NCBI GenBank assembly: GCA_947561715.1
Contig: OX387201.1
Span: forward strand, 4,420,001 to 4,484,000
DNA: 64,000 nt
From: Ascidia mentula
Taxonomy: Eukaryota; Chordata; Ascidiacea; Phlebobranchia; Ascidiidae
Reading direction: 5' to 3'
The notes beneath the pieces are model-generated. The model was not told the origin of the DNA and did no database searches. It saw nothing but the letters and a program-made list of their open reading frames with translations. The position numbers were made by a program, and so were the translations under genes. Positions within the stretch are counted from its first letter, which is position 1. Each line of letters starts with the position of its first letter. This document shows, in pieces, positions 24,601 through 36,500 of this stretch.

Positions 24601-25319
24601 ACATATGGAACCAGCATTACACAAACAGCCAAGATTACCTTCGTGTTGTTTATGTTTCAAAATAAGTTTTATAACTGCTATTATGGAGGTTTCCTGAAGT
24701 ATCCTATTTGTAGTCACGGAATGTCATACCCAATTTCTGGACTGGTGAAGGATTACGTCTCCCCTGGTTACAGCAAAAACCATCCCTTAGTGGTAAGTGC
24801 ATTTACGTTTTAACAAAAGGAAACTCGCTGTTCTCGAATACCTTAGGGGCTCAGCTAAAGCCATTTATACACCGGTATTCCAATTTTCTTGTTAGCCCCA
24901 CGGTCTATCTGTCGTCATCACCGCTCCTGCCGTGTTCCGCTTCACCGCCCAAGCATGTCCAGATCGCCATTTGGAAGCTGCCGAAGCTCTGGGAGCCGAC
25001 ATTAGCACTGCGAAGAGAGCGGACGCCGGGAAAATCCTCTCGGACCTTCTGCTGACCTATATGGACGAATTGCAGGTTTGATTGGACAGCCGAGTAACTT
25101 TACTGTTTCCGAGGTACTCTAATAGTGGTGTCATTCCTTCCAATGACAATTACTTTACAGATTCCCGACGGAATTTCTGCACTGGGTTACACCAGAGAGG
25201 ACATACCGGCTCTCGTGAAGGGGACTCTCCCTCAGGAACGCGTCATTAAACTGTCCCCTCGCAAGGTAGAAGAGGAACACCTGCATCAGATGTTTGAGGA
25301 GTCTCTTACGGTTTACTAA
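6689..25319 (+). CDS. ADHFE1: Hydroxyacid-oxoacid transhydrogenase (iron-type alcohol dehydrogenase family), mitochondrial
   Basis: Twelve exons: 6689-6723, 6792-6826, 6897-6934, 6988-7092, 7213-7316, 7904-8100, 8360-8543, 8940-9041, 24365-24514, 24714-24792, 24896-25075, 25161-25319; 455 residues (human 467), phases consistent throughout. The enzyme oxidises 4-hydroxybutyrate to succinic semialdehyde while reducing 2-oxoglutarate to D-2-hydroxyglutarate, in mitochondria. Visible family marks are the nucleotide-binding [79 protein letters not shown] and [10 protein letters not shown]. These include the His residues expected to bind the metal. The short basic N-terminus ([12 protein letters not shown]) fits a targeting peptide. 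Introns are under 600 bp except intron 8 (9042-24364, 15.3 kb), which is nearly all tandem repeat. The first two tiny exons are less certain than the rest. Confidence 0.93.
8702..8789 (-). ncRNA. Decayed hammerhead-ribozyme-like motif in ADHFE1 intron 7
   Basis: Read on the minus strand: a left arm CTTTTCTACAG, then CTGATAA (8777-8771) in place of the conserved CTGATGA, a GG/CC-closed stem around TGCTGCATGGCA, GAAA (8751-8748), and near 8702-8712 TTGTAGCAAAAG, which can pair with the left arm. The order of parts is that of a type I hammerhead, but the catalytic G8 position is A, so activity is unlikely. Probably an old relative of the two intact copies, or of a Penelope-like element; this is inference. 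Confidence 0.35.
9042..10764. other. Start of ADHFE1 intron 8, non-satellite part
   Basis: AT-rich sequence with no gene I recognise. A minus-strand ORF at 9559-9897 (112 codons) has no known motif. Near 9112-9180 are CGGTTCGGAACGGG and CGTTAGCATAGGTAACGG, which resemble, inverted, a stretch near 24040-24080. TGTATAACTTCCAAT occurs twice, about 200 bp apart (near 10390 and 10597). Confidence 0.4.
10765..10915 (+). repeat. 32-bp satellite, short left block (about 5 units)
   Basis: Units of about 32 bp of the form AACAAAATTTTGTTCC + AACTAACACTTTCCGT, same orientation and family as the large array at 19150-23790. It places 32-bp repeats on both sides of the 190-bp satellite. Confidence 0.9.
10916..11102. 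other. Spacer between the 32-bp and 190-bp arrays
   Basis: About 190 bases without obvious repeat structure, linking the small 32-bp block to the first 190-bp monomer. Confidence 0.5.
11103..19140 (+). repeat. 190-bp satellite, about 42 monomers, with higher-order structure
   Basis: The landmark GTGATTTCAACATTTTTA recurs every 190 bases (for example near 11265, 11455, 11645). Monomers fall into several subtypes: CCTTTAGTTTTTTTTCGTAA versus TATAGAATTTGATTG; GATGCC versus GATGTC; CATGG, CTAGGG or CAAGG before TGGC. Subtype order repeats with an offset of 3420 bp (18 monomers): diagnostic variants at 11941 and 15361, 12001 and 15421, and 13561 and 16981 are the same. A duplication of about 380 bp near 17161-17540 changes the offset to 3800 further on, and the marker at 14941 recurs at 18551. 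So there are a little over two copies of a higher-order unit. The first and last monomers share a CTACGGTTCAGCG variant. The whole array is inside intron 8 of ADHFE1. Short open frames here are by-products of the repeat. Confidence 0.95.
19150..23790 (+). repeat. 32-bp palindromic satellite with composite higher-order units
   Basis: The basic unit of 32 bp is TTCCAACTAACGCTTTTCGT followed by AACGAAATTTTG. Many copies carry the perfect 14-bp palindrome AACAAAATTTTGTT or its variant AACGAAATTTTGTT. Runs of units are interrupted by a conserved block of about 95 bp containing GCTTTTTGTGAGCTAAATTT, AAAACCGATCATTTTGGCAA and GTATGCTCTTAGCCAACATT. About 14 copies of that block start near 19280, 19440, 19636, 19833, 20092, 20287, 20646, 20938, 21164, 21519, 21780, 23090, 23436 and 23573. 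Between about 21900 and 23050 the block is absent and units of about 30-32 bp run uninterrupted, many with a shortened AGCTACACTTTT form. Short ORFs on both strands are repeat by-products. Confidence 0.93.
23791..24364. other. End of ADHFE1 intron 8
   Basis: Transition from diverged 32-bp repeats to unique sequence. Contains an inverted motif TTCGGAACAAAATT / TTTTGTTCCGAA near 23990-24016 and CGGAACGGTTTTGCTAACGG near 24051-24070. The acceptor for exon 9 is at 24363-24364. Confidence 0.5.
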
Positions 25320-26375
25320 AAAGCTTTTGAAATGATACGTGGCTTTGTGGGGACGGGGTGCAGTATTTGCGGCTGGTTAAACCTGTATAAATTTTAGTAA
25401 TAGTACGAAGGTGAGATTTTTTTGTGTTTGTGCAGATGCTTAATACAGTAGTAAAGATGATAGCTTTGCAATACGTGTTTGTGGCAATGTTTTGTCAAAC
25501 GCCCGTTTTTGTTTAAGACATTTTTGTTGCGATTTTTGACGATAATCCTTAGTTTTTCAGTGTACGTTTTATCGTGATTTGTTAATTAAATCGTACCCTA
25601 CCTTGTAAATCTCGTGCAATTGCTTCTTATTTTTTTATAATTCCCAATGAAGTACCATCATAGCGGCGCAAGACAAATCTTGATACTCATAAAAATTGCC
25701 GATCTTTGTCATCTTCACTTTTTACTGTTTTATCATATGAACCACTGAGAAACCATGAATTTACTTTCAATACTTGTAAAGCTCTGCTGATGTTAATTCA
25801 TGAGAGACGTTGAATTTTATGTTCTTCTTGTGGTCTTTGGAAATGTCGTTGTCAATAATTTTTATGTCTGCATTTTTCGCCATGACTATCATTTTCTGTC
25901 GACCTCTTTACAACTTTCTGTTTACCTAGTCATGCTACGTCATCAAAAACTTTTTCTGTAGAGCCGGTTATATGGAGAAGCATACAACCTGCAAGATACT
26001 AAAACGATTAGAAATGCCAATAAATTATTGATTAATTTTTGAAGTGTTGATACAAATGAATTAGGTTCAAGGGTTGTCGTATTATTATGCGTGATGTTTA
26101 TTTCAAGATTATTCTTCTAAATCACAAATTCTTATCACAAGATTTTTTTGCGAAAACTTGAATAATTTAATACATGTGTGTTGATAAAAAAAAATCAGTT
26201 AGATAAGAAACGACAACGATTAACAAAAGCGAATTAGGCACGATGTGCCCTGTTTGTCTGAATCGATGTGAATACTACTAGGTACATAACACAAGCACTG
26301 CAACTTTGCAGTTCAGTTCAGTTTACCTGCGGTGTGGCGAGTTTCGTATCACTTCGAAAATTTGTTAAGAACACC
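25320..26375. other. Intergenic, ADHFE1 3' flank to C1orf50
   Basis: No coding signal recognised on either strand. AT-rich sequence with an AATAAA-like site near 26020, far from the ADHFE1 stop. Confidence 0.5.
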
Positions 26376-27252
<877 letters not shown>

Positions 27253-28387
27253 TTCTTCTTGTCTTTGTTTGCAAATCGTGGGGGTGTGTTAAATATGTAA
27301 TTTTTTTAGCGAAAATGTTGGAAGGTAAATGAAAATGTTTACCTTGTTGCTATTGGTAAAATTGTAGGAGGATGTTTGATGCTATGCAAATATAAATAGT
27401 GTTTATTTGTTTTTTAGCGGAATTTTGATCAATTTTTTTAATATACATGTTTTGCCAAAATGTCATTTTTTTGTAGAGCGGCATGCGAGTAGCACAAACA
27501 GAAAGGGTTGTATTGTTTGAGCCAAAACATATTCTCATAGTAAGGATGCCCGGGGCTACTAAAAAGTTAAAAATTAGAAAGTCACAGATACCAGTAATGA
27601 GGTCGCCCGTATTTTATGCGGACCAATCTTGGAAATGAGATTGGCATGTAAAAGGGAATCAAGGAGAAGGCGATCGCCCCTAATACAACATGTTGCATCA
27701 CTAAAATAAAACAGGTTCGTGGCAATTTTTTGTCTTGCGTCCAACATTGCCACCAGTAGTAACCCTCTTGAAATGGACATAGAAATCAAACCCTGCCAAT
27801 TCTTTACTGGGACTCTCGTGGTTTGGATTTGAACATTACGAAGCGCTCTGTCATCATGTTGCTTTATGTTTTGCTGCTTAACAATTGAAATGTTTGGAGG
27901 TAGTCCGTAGGGAACAAGTTTAAAAATAGTTGTTCTTGTGTTAAACAAAACTCTTTTTTCTATTTGAATTTTTAGCTTTAAATAAAATTAAGCTTTAAAA
28001 ACAAAAACCCTCGTTTTCCCACGTTATGTTGTCAAATATTGGTACTTTCTATTCTTATAGGCCTACTGCTGGTTACACCTACACTAGGTAGCATACGCGT
28101 TAAACGTCAAGGTGTTATCAAATGGAGAGAATGATAGTGAGCATCATGTTATGCCAAGATAGCTTGGTCTGGTTTAAGGCTTCCTGACTGTTAGATTTCG
28201 AAACGCCTTTTCATTTGAAGCAGATGCAGCCCACAGGCAGTCTTTCAAAATTGTAACAATAATTAGCCCAAAAAAATTAACCCCCACATCAACATACGAA
28301 AATATTTAAAAGTAAAATAGAAATAACTAAACTGAAATATAACACTCTGTTCCTATTTTCACAGTTAACTCATACTGCAGGACAACA
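27253..28387. other. Intergenic, C1orf50 3' flank to PSMB4
   Basis: No gene recognised. An AATAAA-type site lies near 27980. A minus-strand ORF at 27574-27948 (124 codons) has no known motif. The last 100 bases should hold the PSMB4 leader. Confidence 0.5.
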
Positions 28388-29173
28388 ATGGCCACATTGA
28401 CCCAACCTGGAAAATATGGTGCTCCCCAGCCGGCATTGCTACAAGCTGAACAAAGCAACCAATGGGAGGCTGAGAGAACCATTTGCCAAACATTCGATGC
28501 TCGTAAGAGAACCCAGTACCCCTCAGTGACTGGTACATCTGTACTAGGCTTGAAATTTGACGGGGGCGTCATCTTAGCTGCTGACACCCTTGGCTCTTAT
28601 GGTTCCATGGCCAGATTCAGAAATGTGTCAAGAATTATGAAAGTAAATGACTGCACAATTCTCAGTGCTGCTGGTGATTATGCAGACTATCAGTTTATCA
28701 AATCTGAGGTGGAACAGATGGTTATTGATGATGAAGTTATAAACGATGGCTTTCACATGTCACCACATTCCGTGCATTCATGGATTACAAGGTTCTTGTA
28801 TTACCGTAGAAGCAAGTTCGATCCATTGTGGAACACCGTTATTGTCGCTGGTTTTGATGATGGAAAGAGTTTTTTGGGGTCAGTTGACAAGATTGGGATC
28901 GCTTTTGAAGCACCGTCAGTAGCTTGTGGTTTTGGTGCCTACCTTGCCCAGCCACTTTTAAGGAAAGCTTTAGAGGAAAACAACAATTCCCTGACTCCTG
29001 AGAAGGCAAAGAGCATTTTGGAAGACTGCCTCAAGGTGCTGTACTATAGAGATGCACGGTCGTACAACCGCTTCGAACTGGCTATTGTCACAAAGGATGG
29101 TGTAGTGATTGAGAAGCCAAAGTCATCAGAATCCAACTGGGAAATAGCTCATTTGGTCAAAGGGTTTGAATGA
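28388..29173 (+). CDS. PSMB4: 20S proteasome subunit beta type-4 (beta-7), intronless
   Basis: A single 261-codon frame (human 264). This is the non-catalytic beta-7 subunit that closes the beta ring of the 20S particle. Family marks are a short N-terminal propeptide, then [63 protein letters not shown]-like [54 protein letters not shown] and the terminal [12 protein letters not shown]. The ATG at 28388 (ACAACAATGG context) gives the expected length. The lack of introns, when most genes here have many, suggests an old retrocopy replacement or intron loss, but the frame is intact and conserved, so it reads as the working gene. A second proteasome beta gene lies about 27 kb upstream, probably by chance. 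Confidence 0.96.
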   Translation: MATLTQPGKYGAPQPALLQAEQSNQWEAERTICQTFDARKRTQYPSVTGTSVLGLKFDGGVILAADTLGSYGSMARFRNVSRIMKVNDCTILSAAGDYADYQFIKSEVEQMVIDDEVINDGFHMSPHSVHSWITRFLYYRRSKFDPLWNTVIVAGFDDGKSFLGSVDKIGIAFEAPSVACGFGAYLAQPLLRKALEENNNSLTPEKAKSILEDCLKVLYYRDARSYNRFELAIVTKDGVVIEKPKSSESNWEIAHLVKGFE

Positions 29174-30580
29174 ATGTATTGGATTGCAACGATTTTCAAT
29201 AGATATGATTTGAATTGAGGCTATTATTGTGATGTTGTGTGTTTCAGTGCACTCACTTTCACAAGGCGTTTTGCTGCATATTAAAAGTTCATTGCAATGT
29301 TTTTGTTTTGAGAAGCATGAAGTTTTCAAAACATGTTTATCATTTTTTGTCCGACCATTGCATGTGATTTCACTACAGGTATATTAGGAACTTTAAGCAG
29401 AGATAGTTTAGCAGGCAAAAGCATTTTAGCAACCTACGAAGCACTTTAATCATGTTGATGGGTGTCCTGGAACTTCCAAGATTTAAATGTAAGGTCTGGC
29501 ATAAAAATTATTTCAATCACCTTGGCTTCGAAGTTGCAAAAGTGGACTTTTGGAAAAGATTGAAATTTTTTGGCTGGCTCACATGTGATTTATTCTTGCA
29601 GTGACATCAAGCTTTCTAATACAGTTATGTATCTAATTAAATCAAATTTTATCTGTTTTCTCTGTATCCCAGACTGCTGCACAACTTGCAAAACCAAGTG
29701 TATTACAAAACGTAAGAATGCGGACCGGTACACATCAATTGCAAAGCGGACACATCACGCCAAAACGACACACACTTTTTTTCGGGTATTTTACACAAGC
29801 ACCCATATCCACTATTCAAAAAAGTTTGTGCAAAAATATTTACATTCCAACTATGCACATGAACTATTTGCAAGATAACTGTGCAGAAACGTTCAATGTG
29901 CAAAAACAGGACAAAACAGGAATTTTACGGTGGATTGTTTGCGAAAACAGTTCACACTCGTCGACTTCTCATACGATAATACAGTAGTAATAAGATAGTA
30001 CCACATATGCTCCAGAAATTTACTACACAGCCGAACGACATAGACTAGTAGTACCAAATACAATGACATTACAAACACTGAAGAACCTATAATGTTAAGA
30101 GGTTGTGGTAAGGTGTGTTTGTAGTAGATATGAAAAAAGCAGCTCACCCTAAGTTTTGAGTAGGGTGCAGTCGTGCACAACGAAGTTTTGAGCACTCCAA
30201 ATGAAGCGGCTATTGCACACACAATACAAGTCGCATGCCAAAGAGAAAAGTGCAAGAAAAAGCAAATTCACAGTACAAAAGCACCGCTGTGTTGCCGCAA
30301 AGAGAACCAACAATCATGACAGCCAAAAAATCCTAAAAGTACAACAAGCAAGCAAAACAGTTTTCCATCCCATGTTAAGACATACTATTTAAAAGGTAGA
30401 TTCGGTGATAAAAATGCAAGGTACATAAAGTTATGATGTTTTGCCACTGTATAAATATTCCACCGTGATGGGTTGCATTTTCTAAGCCAATTATAAAAGT
30501 GTGTACAGTGTTTTGGAATGAATTTTGCAACAGTAGAAAAAAAAATATTTCGGAAATGAAAAAAAATGTTGGCCACTAGT
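29174..30580. other. Convergent 3' region, PSMB4 / HECTD2
   Basis: Holds the 3' UTRs of two convergent genes. Overlapping ORFs of about 90-120 codons at 29570-30255 on both strands show no recognisable domain and low-complexity composition. Confidence 0.5.
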
Positions 30581-33500
30581 TTATTGGAGGCCGAAACCTT
30601 CTGCATTGCTGATGGCGATTACTAATTTACTTTCCAGATGCTGTTTGCTTCCATATGGTGGAAGAAGAAGTTGGTTAAAGCACGTATGTGCCATTGGTAA
30701 CCTTGAGAAAACAAGTATTTATTAAACCTTTATAGTTTGTAAAAAAGTTGCCTTTTATCATGTTTAGCATACTATTGGGCAACATATGTAAGTGCAGTTA
30801 CCCAAAAGCAGCTTTTGATATGTTAGAAGTCACTGAGTAAACAGAAGACTATGTTAAAAGTGAGTTAGTTTGTCTATTACTTACATGTTTTGTGCGGTCA
30901 TAGTGCGAACTATCTTGAAGTTCAGTTCCTGCATCCCTCCCACAGGAACTCGATCACTTCCGGTGCAAAAATGAAGAAACTGCTTCTGCAGATCCCTCGA
31001 CAGTGAGAAGAGCACATCCCAGAAAAAGATGATTGTCGGATCGTTGGGTGCAAAACCCTGAAGTAGCAACATTTCTTTAAACAAGCATTTTCTACGGATT
31101 TATGTTTTTTTTTGATGTGGTGACAAACCTTGTATGTCGTGTACTTCATTAAGTCTCTCAAATCGAAGCCTGAGTTTCCGCAAACAAGGGTTTCCAGTTC
31201 TTCAGCGCAGAGGAATGAAAGTGCATTAGAACAGCACACAGTGTAAAACCCATGGTGGAAAGCCAAGAATTGCCTGAATAATGAACATAGTCGGTAATTA
31301 TAATCAACCTATTCTGAAATAATAACTGTGCACCAAAATTAGAACAATCGCATGCCAAAATATTTACCTTTGTTAGCACAGTTTTGTCACAGAAAAAGAA
31401 CTTTTTGTTTATTAAACATTACAAGCCACACCTGTAGACTGCTTTGTTCAACTTGAAATTTAGAAACGCTTGCACGTATTCATGTCTGTTCTTGTTGGTC
31501 ACAGGTATTTTGTCCCCTCCAGGTTTAAGTGAAACTGTCTTCAATGACCCAAAATCACTTTGAGATGTCTGGAAAGTGTATTCAAAGTCTTCCTCAACAT
31601 TTCCTTCATAGCTGAGCAACTCCTCCAACCCATGTACCATGTCCTGTTAGAAATACTTTTAATAGGATCCTATTAATAACCAAAGGTAAAAAAAGTTGTT
31701 TTTTGGTATTTTGAGCAAATTTTGGTAGTGGGTTCACAATATATCGCATTCATTAGGATAAACAACAATACAAACATCACTGGGTGACTATTTACTTGGC
31801 AAGATTGTTGTAAGTCACACCAAAGATGCACTAGGGAGCACAAAACAGTGGCTCTGTCTGTATCTTAGTATTTAAATAGCACTTACTGGGTCAACAGATC
31901 TATAATCTTCCAATGTAACTGGTACAACTCCAACAGGCAAGTTTGGGGTGAGAGTTTCTGGTCCCACAGCTGGATTTCCAGTTGGTTGTGGGACTTGTGC
32001 CTTTGGCTTTCCTGGAGTGGTGTTGCATTGGTCAGCGGCATGGTTTAGCGGTGAACCAGGACGTGGAACAGAGGACAAAAGCTTGCGATAGCATATCATC
32101 GGCAAGCGAATATCGAGTGTGATACAGTTGTAAACTGCTAGCCCCATGAGCTACATCAATTTAGAGTTAAGAAAAAAGGTAATTGTAGGACTGCCACACA
32201 GGACATATATTTGTAGTGCAAACCAATGAGGACGCTTTAGCGGAAAAAATTAATGGCTTAACATTGTCAACAGAGCAATATAAAACATTTGGTTTTTTAT
32301 TTGCGATTAGCATGTTTTTAGATATAGTTTCTTTTACAGTCAACTATAGGTCACATTTTTTAGGCTTTCATGAAAAAAACATTACTTACATTTTTTTACA
32401 AAGATTAAAATACAAACTATAAATGTAATTATGTAAACAGTGACAAATTATGCTTTAAAGAAGGATACCACGCCAACAAGAAACAAATCAGAAGAGTTTT
32501 CACTGGCATTTTCAGCAAACCAGTAGCACCGTGCTTTTTCGTGATACACAAATGTATTGTACTCCGGTGACAACACCTAAAAAGCAAATAATATTTTTGA
32601 TAACAATGTTCCGTGTTGTGAGAAATTTCAAGGTGTGGTGCAAAAAGTTCTATTCTTTCTGCGCCGCAAGGCTAAAATACTTAAAAAACAATGCTTTATT
32701 CCCTACTCGTGATATAGTGTCTATTGATACAGGCTAAAAATAATTTTCGATTTCCTGAAACAACAAACAGAAAATTGAGGAGTTCGCAAACAAACCATGC
32801 GACGTAAAAAAAACATTACAGGTCTTTTGTTAGCCGGAAAGTCAAAACATCAACATCACCTTTCGCAGCAGAAGGAGAAACCATTCTTTTGTGAGGCCTC
32901 CCATGTCATAGCCAGGTTCACCCACAAATTCAACCCTTAATTTCTTTTTCAAGTACTTGCGATTACTGAAACATCAATAATTTATGCAATTAATATCCGT
33001 GCGTCATTACTGTAAGTGATGACAGGCGACCGAAGGCAGACCATGAATAATTGAAGAGAGTTAAGCCTATGAAATAATCGTAGCTTGCTATACATATGAC
33101 AAACAACTCTATGATGTACGTGACAACTTATTACGCCTGGAAAGGTCTACTATTAATATATGCAGTAATAAAAAAAATTGGTGATTTCAAACATAAAATA
33201 CACTGCAAGTCTATGATCATCAATTGGTTGATTCTTGCAATTATTATGCATCATATGCTAAAACACTTCTTTAAACCACTTCAGTGCTATTTGAAGTATT
33301 TTGTTTGTTGTGGGTGGGAAAGTTGACTATTTATCAAAAATGCCAAAATGTTTCTTAAACTAATAAACTCTAGTCAATTCTGACCTCACAAAGAAAGGAC
33401 ATAAAAAATTTGTATAAATTATGCAACTAAATTATTTGATGTAAAGGCCAACAGTATATGTTGCTGTTTTCTAACATTTTCGAGGTCATGCCAGATATTA

Positions 33501-36500
33501 TAATGGTATTATTCTGTAGGCACATTTTTTGCCCAATGGTTTTGGAGACATTGTTAATAATGCATGATTTTGCTCAAAATAGAAAAAGCTCACTTGAATA
33601 TTTGTTCTAATGAATCTTGAAGCAAATGTTGTCTCCGTACAGTGATGTTGAAAAATAACTGATTGACATTTGGAGTTCTTGTGGGGCGCCTGTTGCAAAA
33701 AAACATTGCTTGTATATATACTTTAATAATATAAGCCTTTTTTTCAAAATTAAACATAGCATATTTCCATTGTTTTAACATTCACCTTCGGATGGTTTGG
33801 ACAAGTTCATCCCTTGCTGTTCGAATCATCTGGCGCTCCTGGTCATGCTTTAGAATGCGCAGCTTGGCAACCAAGCTCAACACAAATGGAAAATGGCAAA
33901 ATGTAAACCTACAAGAAATCAATTATCAGAAAAAAACAAATTTAAATTCACTTTCTAGTATTTTAATCATTTGAAGAGCAGTTACCCCGAATGAGAAGCA
34001 GGGTTTTCCCACTGTCTGAATTCAGCCATGACGTCGATGTGATCAAGTGTGTGATTGTAAAACTCGCGATATGAAACCAATCGGGGTTTGATCAAGTTGT
34101 TTGCGTTATCTGAAAAAAGGACCGATGATTCCATTTTGGCAGTTGGTTGTAATTAATGAAAAAACATGTTGTTCCACACAAACATTCATTTTACAGATGT
34201 TAGTTTAAATGTTTTGTAACTGAATACATTTCACACAAATAGTTCCCAAACATTTACAACAAATCACAAAACCAGTGTATTTGTGTGATACATCAGTGTC
34301 CAAACACTTACTCATCATTGATAAAACTTTTATGGCTGATGGAATCCACCACCCACAGTTGGTCATGGGTGGCAAGTCATCAGATTGACCCGGAAACAAC
34401 CGGAGCGTGACAAACTGATGTAACCTTTCGACCAGTGGACGAAACCGGGGAGTGGACAACCTGTTTTAAACAAGAAGAATTATGTTGTTTTTCTGTGTAT
34501 CCAATTACAGTACAAGCAACAGCTGCCAATTAACCACTGAAATGTCACACAACAGAATGTATTGTGTGTATGCGTGAGTAAACAATTGGGGAACTTGCCT
34601 CCGGAGCCAGTGTGTCAACACCAGCTGGTCCTGCTCATTTAGGGTTGCTATTTGCCGAAGCAAATGTGCGTACACCACATATGTTTCAATTCGTGTAAAC
34701 ATTGGGTTTTGCAGAAGCACGAAGTAGGATCGCAAATCGTTTTCATTCTTCTCACTGCAAAAAAGTTACAAATTGTCATTTACATTCACACAATATATGG
34801 TATACCTTGTTAATTGGAAAAGATTTATTATAGGAGATTGAAATGTTTATTTTATTTGTTTGCACCATGTGATGACATGTTTCAATAGAAACAGACGTAA
34901 TCCTGACACATTTACCTTTTCCATTCATTGAGCAAGCAATTAATGATGCCTTTCAAAACAAGCTTCTGGATCTCCTGGCTCTACAGAGAAAAAAACAGAG
35001 GTTGTAGCATATATTGGCAACATTTCCCGAAAATAACTGATAACTTGCGCAAACGATTGCAGCAAATCCCAGGAATTGTATGGAAACCCATGTAGGTTTG
35101 TGATGTCTGTAGCTACGCAGGCATGAAATATGAAACAAGCCTTACATGGGCAAACGGTGACAGACTGAGCCTATTGTTGTGTAACAGAGCTCTCATCAAT
35201 TGGTTTCTGTGTATTTTACCAGCGGGCCACTGATGTTACCTTACTGAATAGGCCACTTCTGCCTGAACAAGTCACTCGGGGCGAGCCAACAATAGGGCCC
35301 GAGAGGCCCTTGTGACAGTTGAGTGAGGCCCGAGATTCCAGACAGATCTCAAGCGAGAAAATCCGATTAGGAACTTATGTTCAAATAAAAAAAAACAGAG
35401 TGAACAGAGTCACTCAGGAAGTGAAAATGGGGGTTTCTGTTGTTACATTAACCTTGACTTCCTTCCCCACACAAATTGTGTTGTTGAGTTTAATTGCCTC
35501 CATCTTACGTCTAGACTTCCAAAGGGATCTGCACTCTCTTAAGATGTCTATGCGTCATTTGCTTGGACGGGTATTTTAAGTCCACAGCATAGAACATAAA
35601 ACTTTGACAAATGTAACCACGACAAATAAACAGGAAATCCCACACAATGAAAATTGACACCAAGAAAGTTTCCCACAAGCCTTGTTTCCGAGTTTTTTTA
35701 CTGATATAATTTTAATTTTCATCGCATGTTGAAGATTAGTGTGAATGTTGTTACTGATTTGCCAAATTAAACAATAATTTATTTCACCTGCATTATTATA
35801 AATAGACTGGGAGTCAGACAATGCATGACAACCAGGAGAATTATTGACAGTGGCTATTTTAGTTGTTTGAACTGTTGACACTAGATTGACGCCATTCAAT
35901 GACATAAAGTTAACTAATTGCATTTCACTCACCAACTGCAAGAGAGTTTCATAGACACAGCCAATAAACTTTTGTTGCAAGCTTGGGTCATGAAGGTACT
36001 CTGGTATATTATTGGTAACTCTCTCTAGTTGACCACCGGCATGAGATTGTGGAAGTCTAAATATATCAAATTAGTCAGATATTCATTTCACTCTACCTTA
36101 AGGTGAATAATGGTTTAACGTAAAATACTATCTTGGAGTTTAAACTCCTGAAATGTCAACAATAAAATTCAGAAAAAGTCATGTTGAAATGTTTATAAAT
36201 ACCAAACTGGTCAACGGCCACACCTTTGCTTTTTAAAAGTGTCGTTAATGGACTTGAAGGAGTCAAAAGCAGAGCGGTAGAACTCTTGGAGCTTAAATGA
36301 TTTTTTGCTTTTCTTCCATTTTTCTACTTCAGTTCTTAAAAAAAAATTTCACAAAACATAATCAAAAAATTTTAAAAACAATAGTATATATATAGTCTCA
36401 TTAAACTTATTTTACACAAAAGTAAAGAAGAATTAAAGAAAAAAACACTCTATGCCCATAGTCAAAAAGCAAGACAATCAAACATTTTGAAAATGAATGT

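Noticed and set aside
27574-27948. 124-codon minus-strand ORF between C1orf50 and PSMB4
   Set aside because: No known domain and no splice or promoter support; kept only as an unexplained ORF.
29893-30255. 120-codon hydrophobic minus-strand ORF downstream of HECTD2
   Set aside because: Lies in the convergent 3' region, low complexity, no family resemblance.
35150-35340. Inverted CCTATTGTTG / CAACAATAGG pair in a HECTD2 intron as a MITE
   Set aside because: Only 10 bp match, with no target duplication found.
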